Assembly (NCBI RefSeq): GCF_002831565.1
Contig: NZ_CP025096.1
Span: 2,519,027 to 2,583,026 of the forward strand
Direction: 5' to 3'
Source of the DNA: Spirosoma pollinicola
Lineage (GTDB): Bacteria > Bacteroidota > Bacteroidia > Cytophagales > Spirosomataceae
Length of the DNA: 64,000 bases
Shown piece after piece: positions 8,208-16,351 of this stretch. The notes below the pieces were generated by a model. The model made no database searches. It was not told where the DNA came from and saw only the letters and a program-made list of their open reading frames with translations. Each line of letters starts with the position of its first letter. Positions within the stretch are counted from its first letter, which is position 1. The translations under genes and the position numbers were made by a program.

Positions 8208-8663
8208 ATGAACACATTCGCTGATTTGGCTCATTTTTCGGCACATGCCGGGCAATCGCTGGGAGAAACCAACTACGTAGTGATTACCCAGGAGATGGTC
8301 AACCTCTTTGCGGAGGCTACCGGCGATTACCAGTGGATTCATACTGATCCTGAACGAGCCGCGTTGGAATCACTGTACAAAGTACCGATTGCGCACGGTT
8401 TTTTGACCCTTTCCCTGGCTCCGAAGCTAATGGCTCAGTTGTATCGAGTTGAATCGGTGAAAATGGGAATCAACTATGGCGCTAATAAAATTCGGTTCAC
8501 AAATGCCGTTCCGGTTGGCAGCCGTTTACGAATGAAAGCGCGTTTGCAAACGGTCGAGGCTCAGGATAAAGGAGTACGGGCTATCATCGAATGTACCTTT
8601 GAGCTGGAACACGCTCCCAAGCCAGCCTGTATCGCCGAATTGATTGTGCTTCTATTCGAATGA
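8208..8663 (+). CDS. MaoC-family dehydratase (enoyl-CoA hydratase-like)
   Basis: A 151-residue single hot-dog-fold protein. The MaoC motif is present: MVNLFAEATGDYQWIHTDPERA, with the Asp and His that act on the substrate in (R)-specific enoyl-CoA hydratases, followed by IAHGFLTLSLAPKL and IRFTNAVPVGSRLR. It hydrates 2-enoyl-CoA or a related thioester; exact chain length is unknown. The start ATG at 8208 is preferred over a TTG 14 codons earlier because the family begins just here. An acyl-CoA dehydrogenase follows on the same strand after 94 bp, which suits a fatty-acid or branched-chain acyl-CoA role. Confidence 0.9.
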   Translation: MNTFADLAHFSAHAGQSLGETNYVVITQEMVNLFAEATGDYQWIHTDPERAALESLYKVPIAHGFLTLSLAPKLMAQLYRVESVKMGINYGANKIRFTNAVPVGSRLRMKARLQTVEAQDKGVRAIIECTFELEHAPKPACIAELIVLLFE

Positions 8664-8757
8664 TTAGGTAGTATGCATGCATACTATTAATTCTTTTTCA
8701 TTACTTTTACAGTATTCACAACAAACAGGTAACAGTAACTTAAATCAACGCAATTCG

Positions 8758-9927
8758 ATGGCATCGGCAACGCTTGAATTACAGGGATTAAATTTTAATT
8801 TATCGGAAGAGCACCTTGCCGTGCAGGAGGCTGCCCGCGATTTTGCACAAAACGAACTATTTCCCGGCATTGTCGAGCGCGACAACGAAGCTCGGTTTCC
8901 TGCCGAGCAAGTCAAACGTATGGGCGAACTAGGCTTTTTAGGTATGATGGTGTCGCCCGATTATGGTGGTGGCGGCATGGATACCGTTGCCTATGTGCTG
9001 GCGATGGAAGAAATCTCTAAAATTGATGCGTCAGCTTCGGTTGTCATGTCGGTCAATAATTCGCTGGTATGTTATGGACTGGAAGCGTTTGGCACCGAAG
9101 AGCAAAAGCAAAAATACTTAACACGTCTGGCTTCCGGCGAAACGATAGGCGCTTTCTGTCTCTCGGAGCCTGAAGCGGGTTCGGATGCCACCTCGCAAGC
9201 CACCATGGCCGAAGACAAAGGCGAATATTATTTAGTGAACGGGACCAAGAACTGGATTACCAACGGTGGATCGTCCGGTATTTGTTTGGTAATAGCCCAG
9301 ACAGACCGCGAAAAAAAACACCGGGGTATCAATTGCCTTATTGTTGAGAAGGGAACGCCGGGTTTTGTCGTTGGCAAAAAAGAAGATAAGATGGGTATTC
9401 GGGCATCAGATACGCACTCGTTGTTGTTCACGGATGTACATGTACCTAAAGAAAACCGTATTGGCGAAGATGGATTTGGGTTCAAATTCGCCATGTCTAC
9501 GCTTAACGGTGGGCGTATCGGTATTGCAGCTCAGGCACTGGGTATTGCTGCCGGAGCATATGAGCTGGCCTTAAAGTACAGCCAGGAACGGAAAGCGTTT
9601 GGTAAGCAAATATTTGACCATCAGGCTATTCAGTTCAAACTGGCCGAAATGGTTACGAAAATTGAAGCGGCTCGTTTGCTGGTTTACAAAGCTGCCAGAC
9701 TGAAGGACGAACATAAAGACTACGTTCAGGCAGCCGCAATGGCCAAGTTATTTGCGTCGGATGTAGCGATGTGGGCTACTACCGAAGCTGTGCAGATTCA
9801 TGGTGGGTATGGCTACGTAAAAGAATTTCATGTTGAACGATTGATGCGCGACGCGAAAATTACTCAGATTTACGAGGGTACATCTGAAATACAAAAATTA
9901 GTTATAGCCCGCGAACTCATTCGTTGA
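8758..9927 (+). CDS. Acyl-CoA dehydrogenase
   Basis: A 389-residue FAD-dependent acyl-CoA dehydrogenase that introduces the alpha-beta double bond into acyl-CoA. Seen: N-terminal helical domain (LSEEHLAVQEAARDFAQ), the middle beta domain with AFCLSEPEAGSDA and YLVNGTKNWITNGG, and the C-terminal domain with QIHGGYGY, ERLMRDAKITQIYEGTSEIQ; the Glu of YEGT is the catalytic base in the short-chain/butyryl type. The start ATG at 8758 places LSEEHLA near residue 14 as usual; an ATG 27 codons upstream adds a non-conserved stretch. It ends 37 bp before a strong terminator. Probably electron-transfer-flavoprotein linked; no etf gene nearby. Confidence 0.94.
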   Translation: MASATLELQGLNFNLSEEHLAVQEAARDFAQNELFPGIVERDNEARFPAEQVKRMGELGFLGMMVSPDYGGGGMDTVAYVLAMEEISKIDASASVVMSVNNSLVCYGLEAFGTEEQKQKYLTRLASGETIGAFCLSEPEAGSDATSQATMAEDKGEYYLVNGTKNWITNGGSSGICLVIAQTDREKKHRGINCLIVEKGTPGFVVGKKEDKMGIRASDTHSLLFTDVHVPKENRIGEDGFGFKFAMSTLNGGRIGIAAQALGIAAGAYELALKYSQERKAFGKQIFDHQAIQFKLAEMVTKIEAARLLVYKAARLKDEHKDYVQAAAMAKLFASDVAMWATTEAVQIHGGYGYVKEFHVERLMRDAKITQIYEGTSEIQKLVIARELIR

Positions 9928-9964
9928 CCCTTTTCTTAGTAAAATAGAATTTTTCTAAAGGTGT

Positions 9965-9999
9965 AGTGCGTGTTCGATGCGAATACGCACTATTTTTTT
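9965..9999 (+). terminator. Terminator of the acyl-CoA dehydrogenase gene
   Basis: A 12-bp stem (9965-9976 with 9980-9991, one G-U pair, 3-nt loop) is followed by ATTTTTTTT. It lies 37 bp after the stop codon and before the AraC promoter. Confidence 0.9.
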
Positions 10000-10004
10000 T
10001 ATTA

Positions 10005-10058
10005 TTTGGAAACTTTTATACTTGTATTAGTTTTGTACAAATTATTAGTTTTGTGCAA
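10005..10058 (+). promoter_or_regulatory. Bacteroidetes promoter with tandem 15-bp repeat before araC-type gene
   Basis: TTTG at 10005-10008, a 19-bp spacer and TAGTTTTG at 10028-10035 fit the Bacteroidetes consensus TTTG-N19-TAnnTTTG exactly. The -7 lies inside a 15-bp word (10026-10040, ATTAGTTTTGTACAA) that is repeated with one change at 10044-10058. Its TTGTACAA part is a palindrome. The second copy would overlap the transcription start and could be an operator for autoregulation, or a second -7. Confidence 0.72.
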
Positions 10059-10100
10059 CTTTACGCACACACTCAATCTAAGAATACGCACCTTTCTGCT

Positions 10101-11027
10101 ATGGAAGACTATAATAAAATAATAGAATCGTTGGGCGTTAAGTTTATTAAGGCTCGTAACATTCGGATTTTACAGCCTATCACCATCAAAAATTTCTACG
10201 ATGTTGAGAATACACTGTTGATTTTGTTCAATGGTGATGTATCAATTGGCGATGAAAAAATAAAGGTGGATGTTGGGGATATGCTGTTTATTCCGGGTGG
10301 CAAACACGTTACTGTTACCTACGGCGATCCCACAAACCCGAAAACGGTCTCGAACGAAGAGTTCATGACGCACCGGGAAACGTACTGGGAAGGTAACCAC
10401 GACCCCAAATTGATTGGTCATTTGCCTAATTCATTTGGCTACGTGTCGTTTGAAGCAAAGGTGTTCGACTCGGTTAACTTCTTTAATTCGCTCGACGTAC
10501 CACCTTTCATCATTAAGCGGGAAGAGCATCTGGCCACGACCATCGACCAGATTCTGGCGGAAGAAATGACCGATCTGGCGGGTAAAGGGCGGATCATCAA
10601 GATTAAAACCGAAGAAATCGTTATTGAGGTCGTTCGGTATATTCTGAAGAATCATCTGTTTGTTGAGCAGCTCGTTACAAACAGTACTTACTTCAAAGAC
10701 CCACGCCTGATTGATATTTTTGCGTATATCAAAGAAAATCTGGGTGGCGATCTGTCGAACAAAGTGCTTGCCAACGTTGCTAACGTTTCGGAAGATTATG
10801 TTGGGCAGTACTTTAAAATGCTGACAGGCATCAATCCACAGGATTATATCGAATACCAACGGATGGAAGCTGCCGTTGGGTTACTGCGCACGAGCAAGAA
10901 GAGTATTCGGGCTATTGGTGCCGAAGTAGGCTATAAAGACACCGCTTACTTCTGCCGCCGATTCAAGATGATGTTCGGTATTCCAGCCGGTAAAATGCGC
11001 CGTCGGGAATCGTTGATGAATGTATAG
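10101..11027 (+). CDS. AraC-family transcriptional regulator
   Basis: A 308-residue regulator. The N-terminal half looks like a cupin-type sensor (NTLLILFNGDVSIGDEKIKVDVGDMLFIPGGKHV). The C-terminal ~100 residues form the double helix-turn-helix AraC DNA-binding domain: LSNKVLANVANVSEDYVGQYFK (first HTH) and SIRAIGAEVGYKDTAYFCRRFKMMFGIPAGKMRR (second HTH with the usual GY.D..YF.R.FK pattern). The start is the ATG at 10101 (MEDYNK); the frame runs 45 codons further up but that would include the promoter. The ligand and targets are unknown. It has its own promoter and a shared terminator. Confidence 0.92.
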   Translation: MEDYNKIIESLGVKFIKARNIRILQPITIKNFYDVENTLLILFNGDVSIGDEKIKVDVGDMLFIPGGKHVTVTYGDPTNPKTVSNEEFMTHRETYWEGNHDPKLIGHLPNSFGYVSFEAKVFDSVNFFNSLDVPPFIIKREEHLATTIDQILAEEMTDLAGKGRIIKIKTEEIVIEVVRYILKNHLFVEQLVTNSTYFKDPRLIDIFAYIKENLGGDLSNKVLANVANVSEDYVGQYFKMLTGINPQDYIEYQRMEAAVGLLRTSKKSIRAIGAEVGYKDTAYFCRRFKMMFGIPAGKMRRRESLMNV

Positions 11028-11029
11028 AA

Positions 11030-11115
11030 AGAAAAAAGGAAGAGCGGGAAGAAGGCCACAAAAGGATTTAATTGCATATCCTTTTGTGGCCTTCCTCCCG
11101 CTCTTCCTTTTTTCT
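11030..11115. terminator. Bidirectional terminator between convergent genes
   Basis: Arms 11030-11067 and 11078-11115 are almost perfect reverse complements over about 38 nt, with one arm an A-rich run and the other a T-rich run, so transcripts from both sides end in U-rich tails. It exactly fills the gap between the AraC gene and the TonB-C gene. Confidence 0.88.
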
Positions 11116-11544
11116 CTACTGCATTGTCACCTCAATGGGTAGCGTGTAAAAGACAGATACGCGCTTGCCATCTACCTGACCGGGCTCCCAACGCGGCATT
11201 TTTTCAATAGCCGCAATGATGTTCATCATAAAAGCCTCCATACTCTTCTGTGTTTTCTTATCGAGTGGCTTCGTTGTTATTCTGACATCATGGACGTAGC
11301 CAACCTCATCAATAATAAACTTGGCTGATACCGGACCGGTATCATAGTTTTGGCGTGATAGTGAACCCGGTACGCGTATCGTTTCGGCCAAGTAGCGGCT
11401 CAAGGCTGCTTTCCCACCCGGAAACTCAGGTTGACGTTCGGGAACTGTATAAACTTTTCCGCTTCGAGATTGGGCAATGGAAACGGAACCAAAAGCGAAA
11501 AGCGAGAATGCCAGTAACAGTAAGGCTAAGAAAGGACGTTTCAT
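11116..11544 (-). CDS. Secreted TonB C-terminal-domain protein
   Basis: A 142-residue exported protein: signal peptide about 1-24 (LLLLAFSLFAFGSVSIAQ), then a TonB_C-like domain with PEFPGGKAALSRYLAETIRVP, AKFIIDEVGYVHDVRITTK and MPRWEPGQVDGKRVSVFYTLPI, the pattern common to Bacteroidetes energy-transducer TonB C-termini. Unlike a real TonB it has no proline-rich linker and probably no membrane anchor, so it is a free periplasmic TonB_C module of unknown role. It sits 3 bp downstream of the GGGPS-family gene and is probably co-transcribed with it. Confidence 0.82.
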   Translation of the reverse strand: MKRPFLALLLLAFSLFAFGSVSIAQSRSGKVYTVPERQPEFPGGKAALSRYLAETIRVPGSLSRQNYDTGPVSAKFIIDEVGYVHDVRITTKPLDKKTQKSMEAFMMNIIAAIEKMPRWEPGQVDGKRVSVFYTLPIEVTMQ

Positions 11545-11547
11545 AAA

Positions 11548-12357
11548 TTAGGCTTGTACAACAGACTGGTTAAACTCGCGTATTACGGTCGATAATTGGG
11601 GCAATAAATCTGGATCGTTCTCAATCCCATTTCCCACAACGATCATATCGGCACCAGCTTTTAAAGCCTGATAAGCTTTTTCGCCAGAATCTATACCCCC
11701 ACCAACAATAATTGGTATGTCTACAACGCGTCGAACAGCAGCGATCATGGCAGGAGATACCGGTTTGCGGGCGCCACTGCCTGCATCCAGAAAGATGAGT
11801 TGCAGACCGAGCATTTCACCCGCCATAGCCGTGCAAGCGGCTACATCCGGTTTGTCGTAGGGCAATGGCATGGTACCGCTGATATATGAAACGGTCGTTT
11901 GGGTACCGCTATCAACAACCATATAGCCTGTTGGTAGAATCTCTAAGCCACTTTTTTTCAAAAGCGGTGCAGCAATTACATGTTGACCGATTAGAAAATC
12001 CGGGTTACGCCCCGAAATAAGGGACAAAAATAGGATAGCATCGGCCGATGGCTCGATGTGAAGCGGATTTCCGGGAAAGAGAATAATTGGTGTCGTGGAT
12101 TGACGACGAATAGACGCAATAACTTCTTTATGCGAGTAATCGGTTACCAAGCTGCCCCCAACCAGAAAAAAATCAACGGCATAGTCGACGGTTCGGGCAA
12201 GTAGCTTAGAAAATGAGTCTTGCTCAATCTTATCAGGATCGAGCAAGACAGCAAATGCTTTTTGGCCAGACAGCTTATAGTCCCGTAGTGTAGTCAACAG
12301 ACTCCGTTGGGGCTTGTTTGTGGTATTGAGTCGGCTCGGCGGTTGGATTGATGGCAT
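11548..12357 (-). CDS. Geranylgeranylglyceryl-phosphate synthase family protein (PcrB/GGGPS)
   Basis: A TIM-barrel prenyltransferase of the PcrB/GGGPS family, which joins a polyprenyl diphosphate to glycerol-1-phosphate to form an ether lipid precursor. Seen: KAFAVLLDPDKI (phosphate-side start of the barrel), FFLVGGSLV, ILFPGNPLHI, PTGYMVVDSGT, FLDAGSGARKPVS and IIVGGGIDSGEKAYQALKAGADMIVVGNGIE, all landmarks of the family. The archaeal-type reaction is known to occur in some Bacteroidetes, group II hexameric enzymes. The ATG at 12357 overlaps the upstream gene by 83 bp; an in-frame TTG at 12297 preceded by GGAG would cut the overlap to 23 bp, so the true start is uncertain. Confidence 0.9.
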   Translation of the reverse strand: MPSIQPPSRLNTTNKPQRSLLTTLRDYKLSGQKAFAVLLDPDKIEQDSFSKLLARTVDYAVDFFLVGGSLVTDYSHKEVIASIRRQSTTPIILFPGNPLHIEPSADAILFLSLISGRNPDFLIGQHVIAAPLLKKSGLEILPTGYMVVDSGTQTTVSYISGTMPLPYDKPDVAACTAMAGEMLGLQLIFLDAGSGARKPVSPAMIAAVRRVVDIPIIVGGGIDSGEKAYQALKAGADMIVVGNGIENDPDLLPQLSTVIREFNQSVVQA

Positions 12358-12811
12358 TATTTGTACGAATGCGGGCTAAAAATCCGGTTAGCTGCTCACG
12401 AGCGATGTTCGTTAGTACAGATGTTACGATCCCACCTATTAACCCACTCGCGGCTGCTGACTTCTGTATTTTGTTAGCCTGTTTCTTAACGGCTTTGTGA
12501 GCTGGCGGTTGAGTAGACAGTTCGTTTTCCTCATCGTCGTCGGTCTCATCATCGTCGAAGTCCTCGTCGTCTGGTTCGCCGTATTTTTCGGCGAACCGGT
12601 ATTCGTCGGACTTAGGCAGAATGGCATTAACAACCAAATATACGGCTAAAGCGGCACCTGCTACAAACGCGGTTGTTTTACCAACTTCCGTTGCATCGCC
12701 TTTGATAGCTTCAACACCGTCGGTAATTGAGGTTTTGAACTGCTCTGTTGCGGCCATAAGCTGGGCCCGGCGAGCCGTTGTATCAGCAAAAGGTACTTTA
12801 GGATCTTCCAT
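12275..12811 (-). CDS. Hypothetical membrane-associated protein with acidic linker
   Basis: 178 residues, not a family I can name with certainty. Seen: an N-terminal amphipathic stretch (RRAQLMAATEQFKTSITDGVEAIKG), one hydrophobic segment (TAFVAGAALAVYLVVNAIL), a very acidic linker (PDDEDFDDDETDDDEEN), a basic patch, and a second hydrophobic region (AAASGLIGGIVTSVLTNIA). This layout recalls YtxH-like or stress-related inner-membrane proteins. It lies 78 bp downstream of the holin-family gene on the same strand and overlaps the GGGPS gene, so the three may form one operon. The start is the ATG at 12811 (MEDPKVPF); the frame is open for 21 more codons upstream. Confidence 0.65.
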   Translation of the reverse strand: MEDPKVPFADTTARRAQLMAATEQFKTSITDGVEAIKGDATEVGKTTAFVAGAALAVYLVVNAILPKSDEYRFAEKYGEPDDEDFDDDETDDDEENELSTQPPAHKAVKKQANKIQKSAAASGLIGGIVTSVLTNIAREQLTGFLARIRTNNAINPTAEPTQYHKQAPTESVDYTTGL

Positions 12812-12889
12812 CTTGATTAATCTCGGGCTCTGTAAAATGAACCAATTTGATTTGATTTTCAGATTGAAAATCAAGGGTTTATGACTAAT

Positions 12890-13312
12890 TTATTTCGTAG
12901 GGTCGTTACTACTCATAGAGGAGCGTGTTTGGGCCATTAATTCTTCAACCGCGTCTGATTTTTCTTCAATCTTTTTTTCCTGACTTTTCTTCAGGGCACT
13001 ATAGGCGGCTACGCGAATTTTTGATTTGAAAAAATCTTTGGCAGCCATCCAAATTACAGTTAAAAGAAGAAAGAAACCGGCTACTATTAAAAAACCCAGG
13101 TATTTGCTGTTTGTTACTTCGTTCAAATAAGCCGCCAATAGACTAAACAAAAATATAATAGTCATTGTAGCTAACAGCGCGAGTACAACACTATGAATAG
13201 CAACTACAACACCTTCTTCAATTTTCCCCCGAATCTCCAGTGTAAATAGCTCGATGCGGGCTTCCAGATAACGGAATATATTCTCCCGAATTTCTTCCAG
13301 GCGTTCGAACAT
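12890..13312 (-). CDS. Phage-holin-family (Phage_holin_3_6-like) membrane protein
   Basis: 140 residues with an amphipathic N-terminal helix (FERLEEIRENIFRYLEARIELFTLE), two membrane helices (about 34-60 and 71-92) and a charged coiled C-terminus (KKSQEKKIEEKSDAVEELMAQ). This matches the Phage_holin_3_6 / DUF1469 layout. Despite the name these are chromosomal, non-phage inner-membrane proteins, often paired with YtxH-like small proteins in stress operons. No lysis or phage genes lie nearby, so holin function is not implied. Confidence 0.8.
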   Translation of the reverse strand: MFERLEEIRENIFRYLEARIELFTLEIRGKIEEGVVVAIHSVVLALLATMTIIFLFSLLAAYLNEVTNSKYLGFLIVAGFFLLLTVIWMAAKDFFKSKIRVAAYSALKKSQEKKIEEKSDAVEELMAQTRSSMSSNDPTK

Positions 13313-13387
13313 GCTTTCAGATAATTAAATTTTCTCTCTGCGATATTTACAAACAATCGGTCAATTTGTTTAAAAATATGAGGAAAA

Positions 13388-13420
13388 TAAAAAAGCTCCA
13401 GCGCATTACGTGCTGGAGCT
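13388..13420 (-). terminator. Terminator of the TraR/DksA-like gene
   Basis: A stem AGCTCCAGC/GCTGGAGCT (13394-13402 with 13412-13420, 9-nt loop) is followed on the minus strand by U-rich sequence (A-run at 13388-13394). It lies about 48 bp after the stop at 13468. Confidence 0.8.
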
Positions 13421-13467
13421 AGTGCAAATTCTATAGAATTTCGATGAACCTACTTGCGTTTTACCGG

Positions 13468-13854
13468 TTATTTTGATTGACGCAATTTGGCTTCGATTGT
13501 TTGCTGCGTATGGGGAACAGCCCGGAGACGTTCTTTAGGTATCAGTTTGCCGGTATCTTTACAGACACCGTACGTTCCGTTTTTAATGCGCACCATAGCA
13601 GCATCTAATTGTTGAATAAATTTCTGTAGCCGAGCTGCTAACTGACTTAAATTCTCGCGTTCGCTGGTATCTGCGCCATCTTCGAGTAATTTTGAATTGC
13701 CCGAAGTGTTGTCTGTGCCGCTGTCATTCCGTTTGCTGAGCGATTCCTTAATGTAGTTCAACTCACTACGCGTATCATCGAGTTTCTTGCCAATCAGCTC
13801 CTCGAACTCCTTTAAATCGTCCTCCGAATAACGTTTTTTTTCTTCCTGAACCAT
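13468..13854 (-). CDS. TraR/DksA-family protein with degenerate zinc finger
   Basis: A 128-residue protein: long coiled-coil N-terminus (EEKKRYSEDDLKEFEELIGKKL... to residue ~100) and a C-terminal DksA-like box YGVCKDTGKLIPKERLRAVPHTQQTIEAK. DksA-type proteins bind in the RNA polymerase secondary channel and modulate initiation. In the usual C4 zinc finger four Cys bind zinc; here only one Cys remains (others replaced by T, H and A), a form common in Bacteroidetes where the fold is thought to hold without zinc. Monocistronic, with its own terminator. Confidence 0.85.
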   Translation of the reverse strand: MVQEEKKRYSEDDLKEFEELIGKKLDDTRSELNYIKESLSKRNDSGTDNTSGNSKLLEDGADTSERENLSQLAARLQKFIQQLDAAMVRIKNGTYGVCKDTGKLIPKERLRAVPHTQQTIEAKLRQSK

Positions 13855-14185
13855 GTTAAGTACTCCGTTAGATGGTGTGTACCTTATTTAAACACAAAAT
13901 TAATGCTTTGTACTCATTATTTCAATGAACGAACCCTCTATAATTTAATTTTTTTAAAATTGACCAAATTGACATTCACCCATTTATCGAACTAATATTC
14001 GGCTCAGTTCCCATTAAATAAAGATCTCTTTTGCTAGATGATTAAAGTGTGAATGATTATACGGTTTGGTAATATTAAATTAATCTCAGAAAAAATAGGC
14101 CTTTCACAATATGATTATTCATTTGTTAAGTTTGTAAGACACTTCACAATCAAATTAGTTTTAAGAAAGAAGTTAAAATAAAGCC
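13855..14185. other. 331-bp gene-free AT-rich divergent promoter region
   Basis: This gap separates the divergent TraR/DksA-like and glutamate dehydrogenase genes. It is strongly AT-rich. A weak promoter-like pair for the dehydrogenase is TTTG at 14131-14134 and TAGTTTTA at 14156-14163 (21-bp spacer, last base off consensus). I see no ORF, repeat or structured RNA in it. Confidence 0.5.
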
Positions 14186-15460
14186 ATGGGATATATTGAA
14201 CCAGCTCCAATAAAAGACAAAGAGAATCCGCTTGAATCAATGATGTCACGTTTCGATGCCGCTGCTAAATTGGTTGGCATTTCAGATGAAATGTATGACA
14301 TACTCAAGGTGCCGGCCCGCCAGGTTATTGTTGGGTTACCGGTTACAATGGACAATGGGTCTATTAAGGTTTTTGAAGGGTATCGTGTTATTCACTCCAA
14401 TATTCTGGGACCGGCCAAAGGAGGCATCCGGCTCGATCCGGGCGTACACCTCGACGAAGTGCGGGCGTTAGCGGCCTGGATGACCTGGAAATGCGCCGTT
14501 GTCGATATTCCGTATGGTGGCGCCAAAGGTGGAATTGCCTGTAACCCCCGTGAGATGTCGGCGGGCGAAATTGAGCGATTGATTCGCCAGTATACAGTGG
14601 CCATGCTCGACGTAATCGGGCCCGACCGCGATATTCCAGCGCCTGATATGGGCACCGGTCCACGTGAAATGGCCTGGATCGTGGACGAGTATTCCAAAGC
14701 CAAAGGAATGACCGTAAACAATGTAGTAACGGGTAAGCCACTTGTGTTGGGTGGGTCGTTAGGCCGCACCGAAGCAACAGGCCGCGGTGTAACAGTAGCG
14801 GCTCTTGCCGCCATGGACAAGCTGCGCATGAACCCATACCGCACAACGGCGGCCGTTCAGGGTTTTGGTAATGTTGGGTCATTTGCTGCCGAATTGCTCC
14901 ATGAGCGGGGCGTTACCGTTGTGGCGGTCAGCGACATATCGGGCGGCTATTACAACAGCAACGGAATCGATATTACGGCTGCTGTAAGCTACCGAAACAA
15001 CAATAAAGGAACCCTGGAAGGGTTTACGGGGGCCGAGAAAATTTCAAATGAAGAACTTCTCTCGTTAGCCGTTGATGTACTGGTGCCAGCCGCTAAGGAA
15101 GACGTTATTACGGAAGATAATGCCAACTCGATTCAGGCTAAAATGATTGTAGAAGGGGCTAATGGCCCAACCTCAGCCAGCGCCGACGAGATCATTAACA
15201 GCAAGGGTATTCTGGTGGTGCCCGATATTCTGGCCAATGCAGGTGGCGTTACGGTCTCGTATTTTGAGTGGGTGCAAAATCGCATCGGCTATAAATGGAC
15301 ACTTGATCGCGTTAACCGCCGAGCCGACCGCGTTATGAAAGATGCTTTCGACCGGGTCTTTGAAACCTCACAACGGTATCAGGTTCCATTGCGCCTGGCA
15401 GCCTACATTGTTGCCATTGATAAAGTCGCCAGCACCTATAAATACCGTGGCGGATATTGA
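14186..15460 (+). CDS. Glutamate dehydrogenase (Glu/Leu/Phe/Val dehydrogenase family)
   Basis: A 424-residue oxidoreductase that interconverts glutamate and 2-oxoglutarate plus ammonia with NAD(P). Seen: GYRVIHSNILGPAKGGIRL and the catalytic-lysine region MTWKCAVVDIPYGGAKGGI, PAPDMGTGPREMAWI, then the Rossmann domain with AVQGFGNVGSFAAELL and VEGANGPTS. Length fits the hexameric small-subunit class. The position of the substrate-specificity residues cannot be judged by eye, but the pattern is glutamate-like rather than leucine-like. The start ATG at 14186 is preceded by AAAATAAAGCC, with no Shine-Dalgarno, normal for this phylum. Confidence 0.93.
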   Translation: MGYIEPAPIKDKENPLESMMSRFDAAAKLVGISDEMYDILKVPARQVIVGLPVTMDNGSIKVFEGYRVIHSNILGPAKGGIRLDPGVHLDEVRALAAWMTWKCAVVDIPYGGAKGGIACNPREMSAGEIERLIRQYTVAMLDVIGPDRDIPAPDMGTGPREMAWIVDEYSKAKGMTVNNVVTGKPLVLGGSLGRTEATGRGVTVAALAAMDKLRMNPYRTTAAVQGFGNVGSFAAELLHERGVTVVAVSDISGGYYNSNGIDITAAVSYRNNNKGTLEGFTGAEKISNEELLSLAVDVLVPAAKEDVITEDNANSIQAKMIVEGANGPTSASADEIINSKGILVVPDILANAGGVTVSYFEWVQNRIGYKWTLDRVNRRADRVMKDAFDRVFETSQRYQVPLRLAAYIVAIDKVASTYKYRGGY

Positions 15461-15470
15461 TTTACCACAA

Positions 15471-15570
15471 AATGTATGATGTATAATGTATGATGTATAT
15501 TTTTGCTCATACTTGATGCATCAACATTACATCATACCGCACGGGCGATCCCGATTATACATCATACATT
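15471..15570. repeat. 17-bp perfect inverted repeat
   Basis: Arms 15471-15487 and 15554-15570 are perfect reverse complements made of ATGTATGATG-like words. Inner words (GTATGATGT / ACATCATAC) add further partial pairing. It fills the gap between glutamate dehydrogenase and the psd-type gene and runs up to 5 bp from the latter's start codon. Confidence 0.85.
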
Positions 15571-15575
15571 CTATT

Positions 15576-16241
15576 ATGCGCTTACACCGCGAAGGTTACA
15601 CAATTATGCTCACGACGGGGCTGGTTTTACTAGCTCTGAATCTGCTCGCATATTATTATTTGTTTTCCGATAATTCAACGGCCATTGTCTTGTTAGCCAT
15701 AATAAGCCTGGTCCTGTTTTTATTGATCGTACAATTTTTTCGTATACCAACCCGGCTGTTAACAACCGGCGAATCGCAGGTTATTGCGCCAGCCGATGGT
15801 AAAGTAGTTGTTATTGAAGAAACCGTTGAAGGTGAGTACTTTAAAGATCGTCGTCGGCAAGTGTCCATCTTTATGTCACCGCTGAACGTACACGTCAACC
15901 GGAATCCTGTTACGGGTGTTGTTCGGTATTTCAAGTACTTTCCTGGCAAATATTTAGTTGCCTGGCACCCAAAATCAAGTACAGAAAACGAGCGTACAAC
16001 GGTTGTTGTTGAGATCGCTAACGGAACACAGGTCCTATTTCGACAGATTGCCGGGGCTGTTGCCCGACGTATTATCTGGTATGTGAAGGAAGGCCAGCCG
16101 GTTAAACAGGGCGAAGAGTTTGGCTTTATAAAATTTGGCTCCCGGGTAGATATTTTTCTTCCGCTTGATGCCGAGATTAAAGTCAATATTGGTGATGTGA
16201 CAAAAGGCGGGGTAACGGTTTTGGCCGAACTGCCGAGTTAA
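15576..16241 (+). CDS. psd: Phosphatidylserine decarboxylase
   Basis: A 221-residue proenzyme that makes phosphatidylethanolamine from phosphatidylserine at the inner membrane. Seen: N-terminal REGYTIML then two hydrophobic segments (about 10-60), ESQVIAPADGKVVVIEE, VSIFMSPLNVHVNRNPVTG with the conserved His pair, and FIKFGSRVDIFLP. The self-cleavage that creates the pyruvoyl cofactor occurs at the Gly-Ser of FGSR; the short Bacteroidetes/archaeal-type enzymes have GSR rather than the GST of E. coli. The start is the ATG at 15576 (MRLHREGY); an upstream in-frame ATG at 15486 would translate the inverted repeat. Confidence 0.92.
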   Translation: MRLHREGYTIMLTTGLVLLALNLLAYYYLFSDNSTAIVLLAIISLVLFLLIVQFFRIPTRLLTTGESQVIAPADGKVVVIEETVEGEYFKDRRRQVSIFMSPLNVHVNRNPVTGVVRYFKYFPGKYLVAWHPKSSTENERTTVVVEIANGTQVLFRQIAGAVARRIIWYVKEGQPVKQGEEFGFIKFGSRVDIFLPLDAEIKVNIGDVTKGGVTVLAELPS

Positions 16242-16264
16242 AATTTTATTCTTTCTCATCAGTC

Positions 16265-16310
16265 AATAGTCGTAGTGTGGACCATCCATGCTACGACTAT
16301 TTTATTTATA
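16265..16310 (+). terminator. Terminator of psd
   Basis: An 11-bp stem AATAGTCGTAG/CTACGACTATT (16265-16275 with 16291-16301) is followed by TTTATTTAT. It lies 24 bp after the stop. Confidence 0.8.
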
Positions 16311-16351
16311 TATCCTGTCTGCCAGTTGACTTATTCGGAGAATTTATTGTG

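Noticed and set aside
12890..13312. Prophage remnant suggested by the phage-holin-family protein
   Set aside because: This family is chromosomal in Bacteroidetes; no phage structural, lysis or integrase genes nearby.
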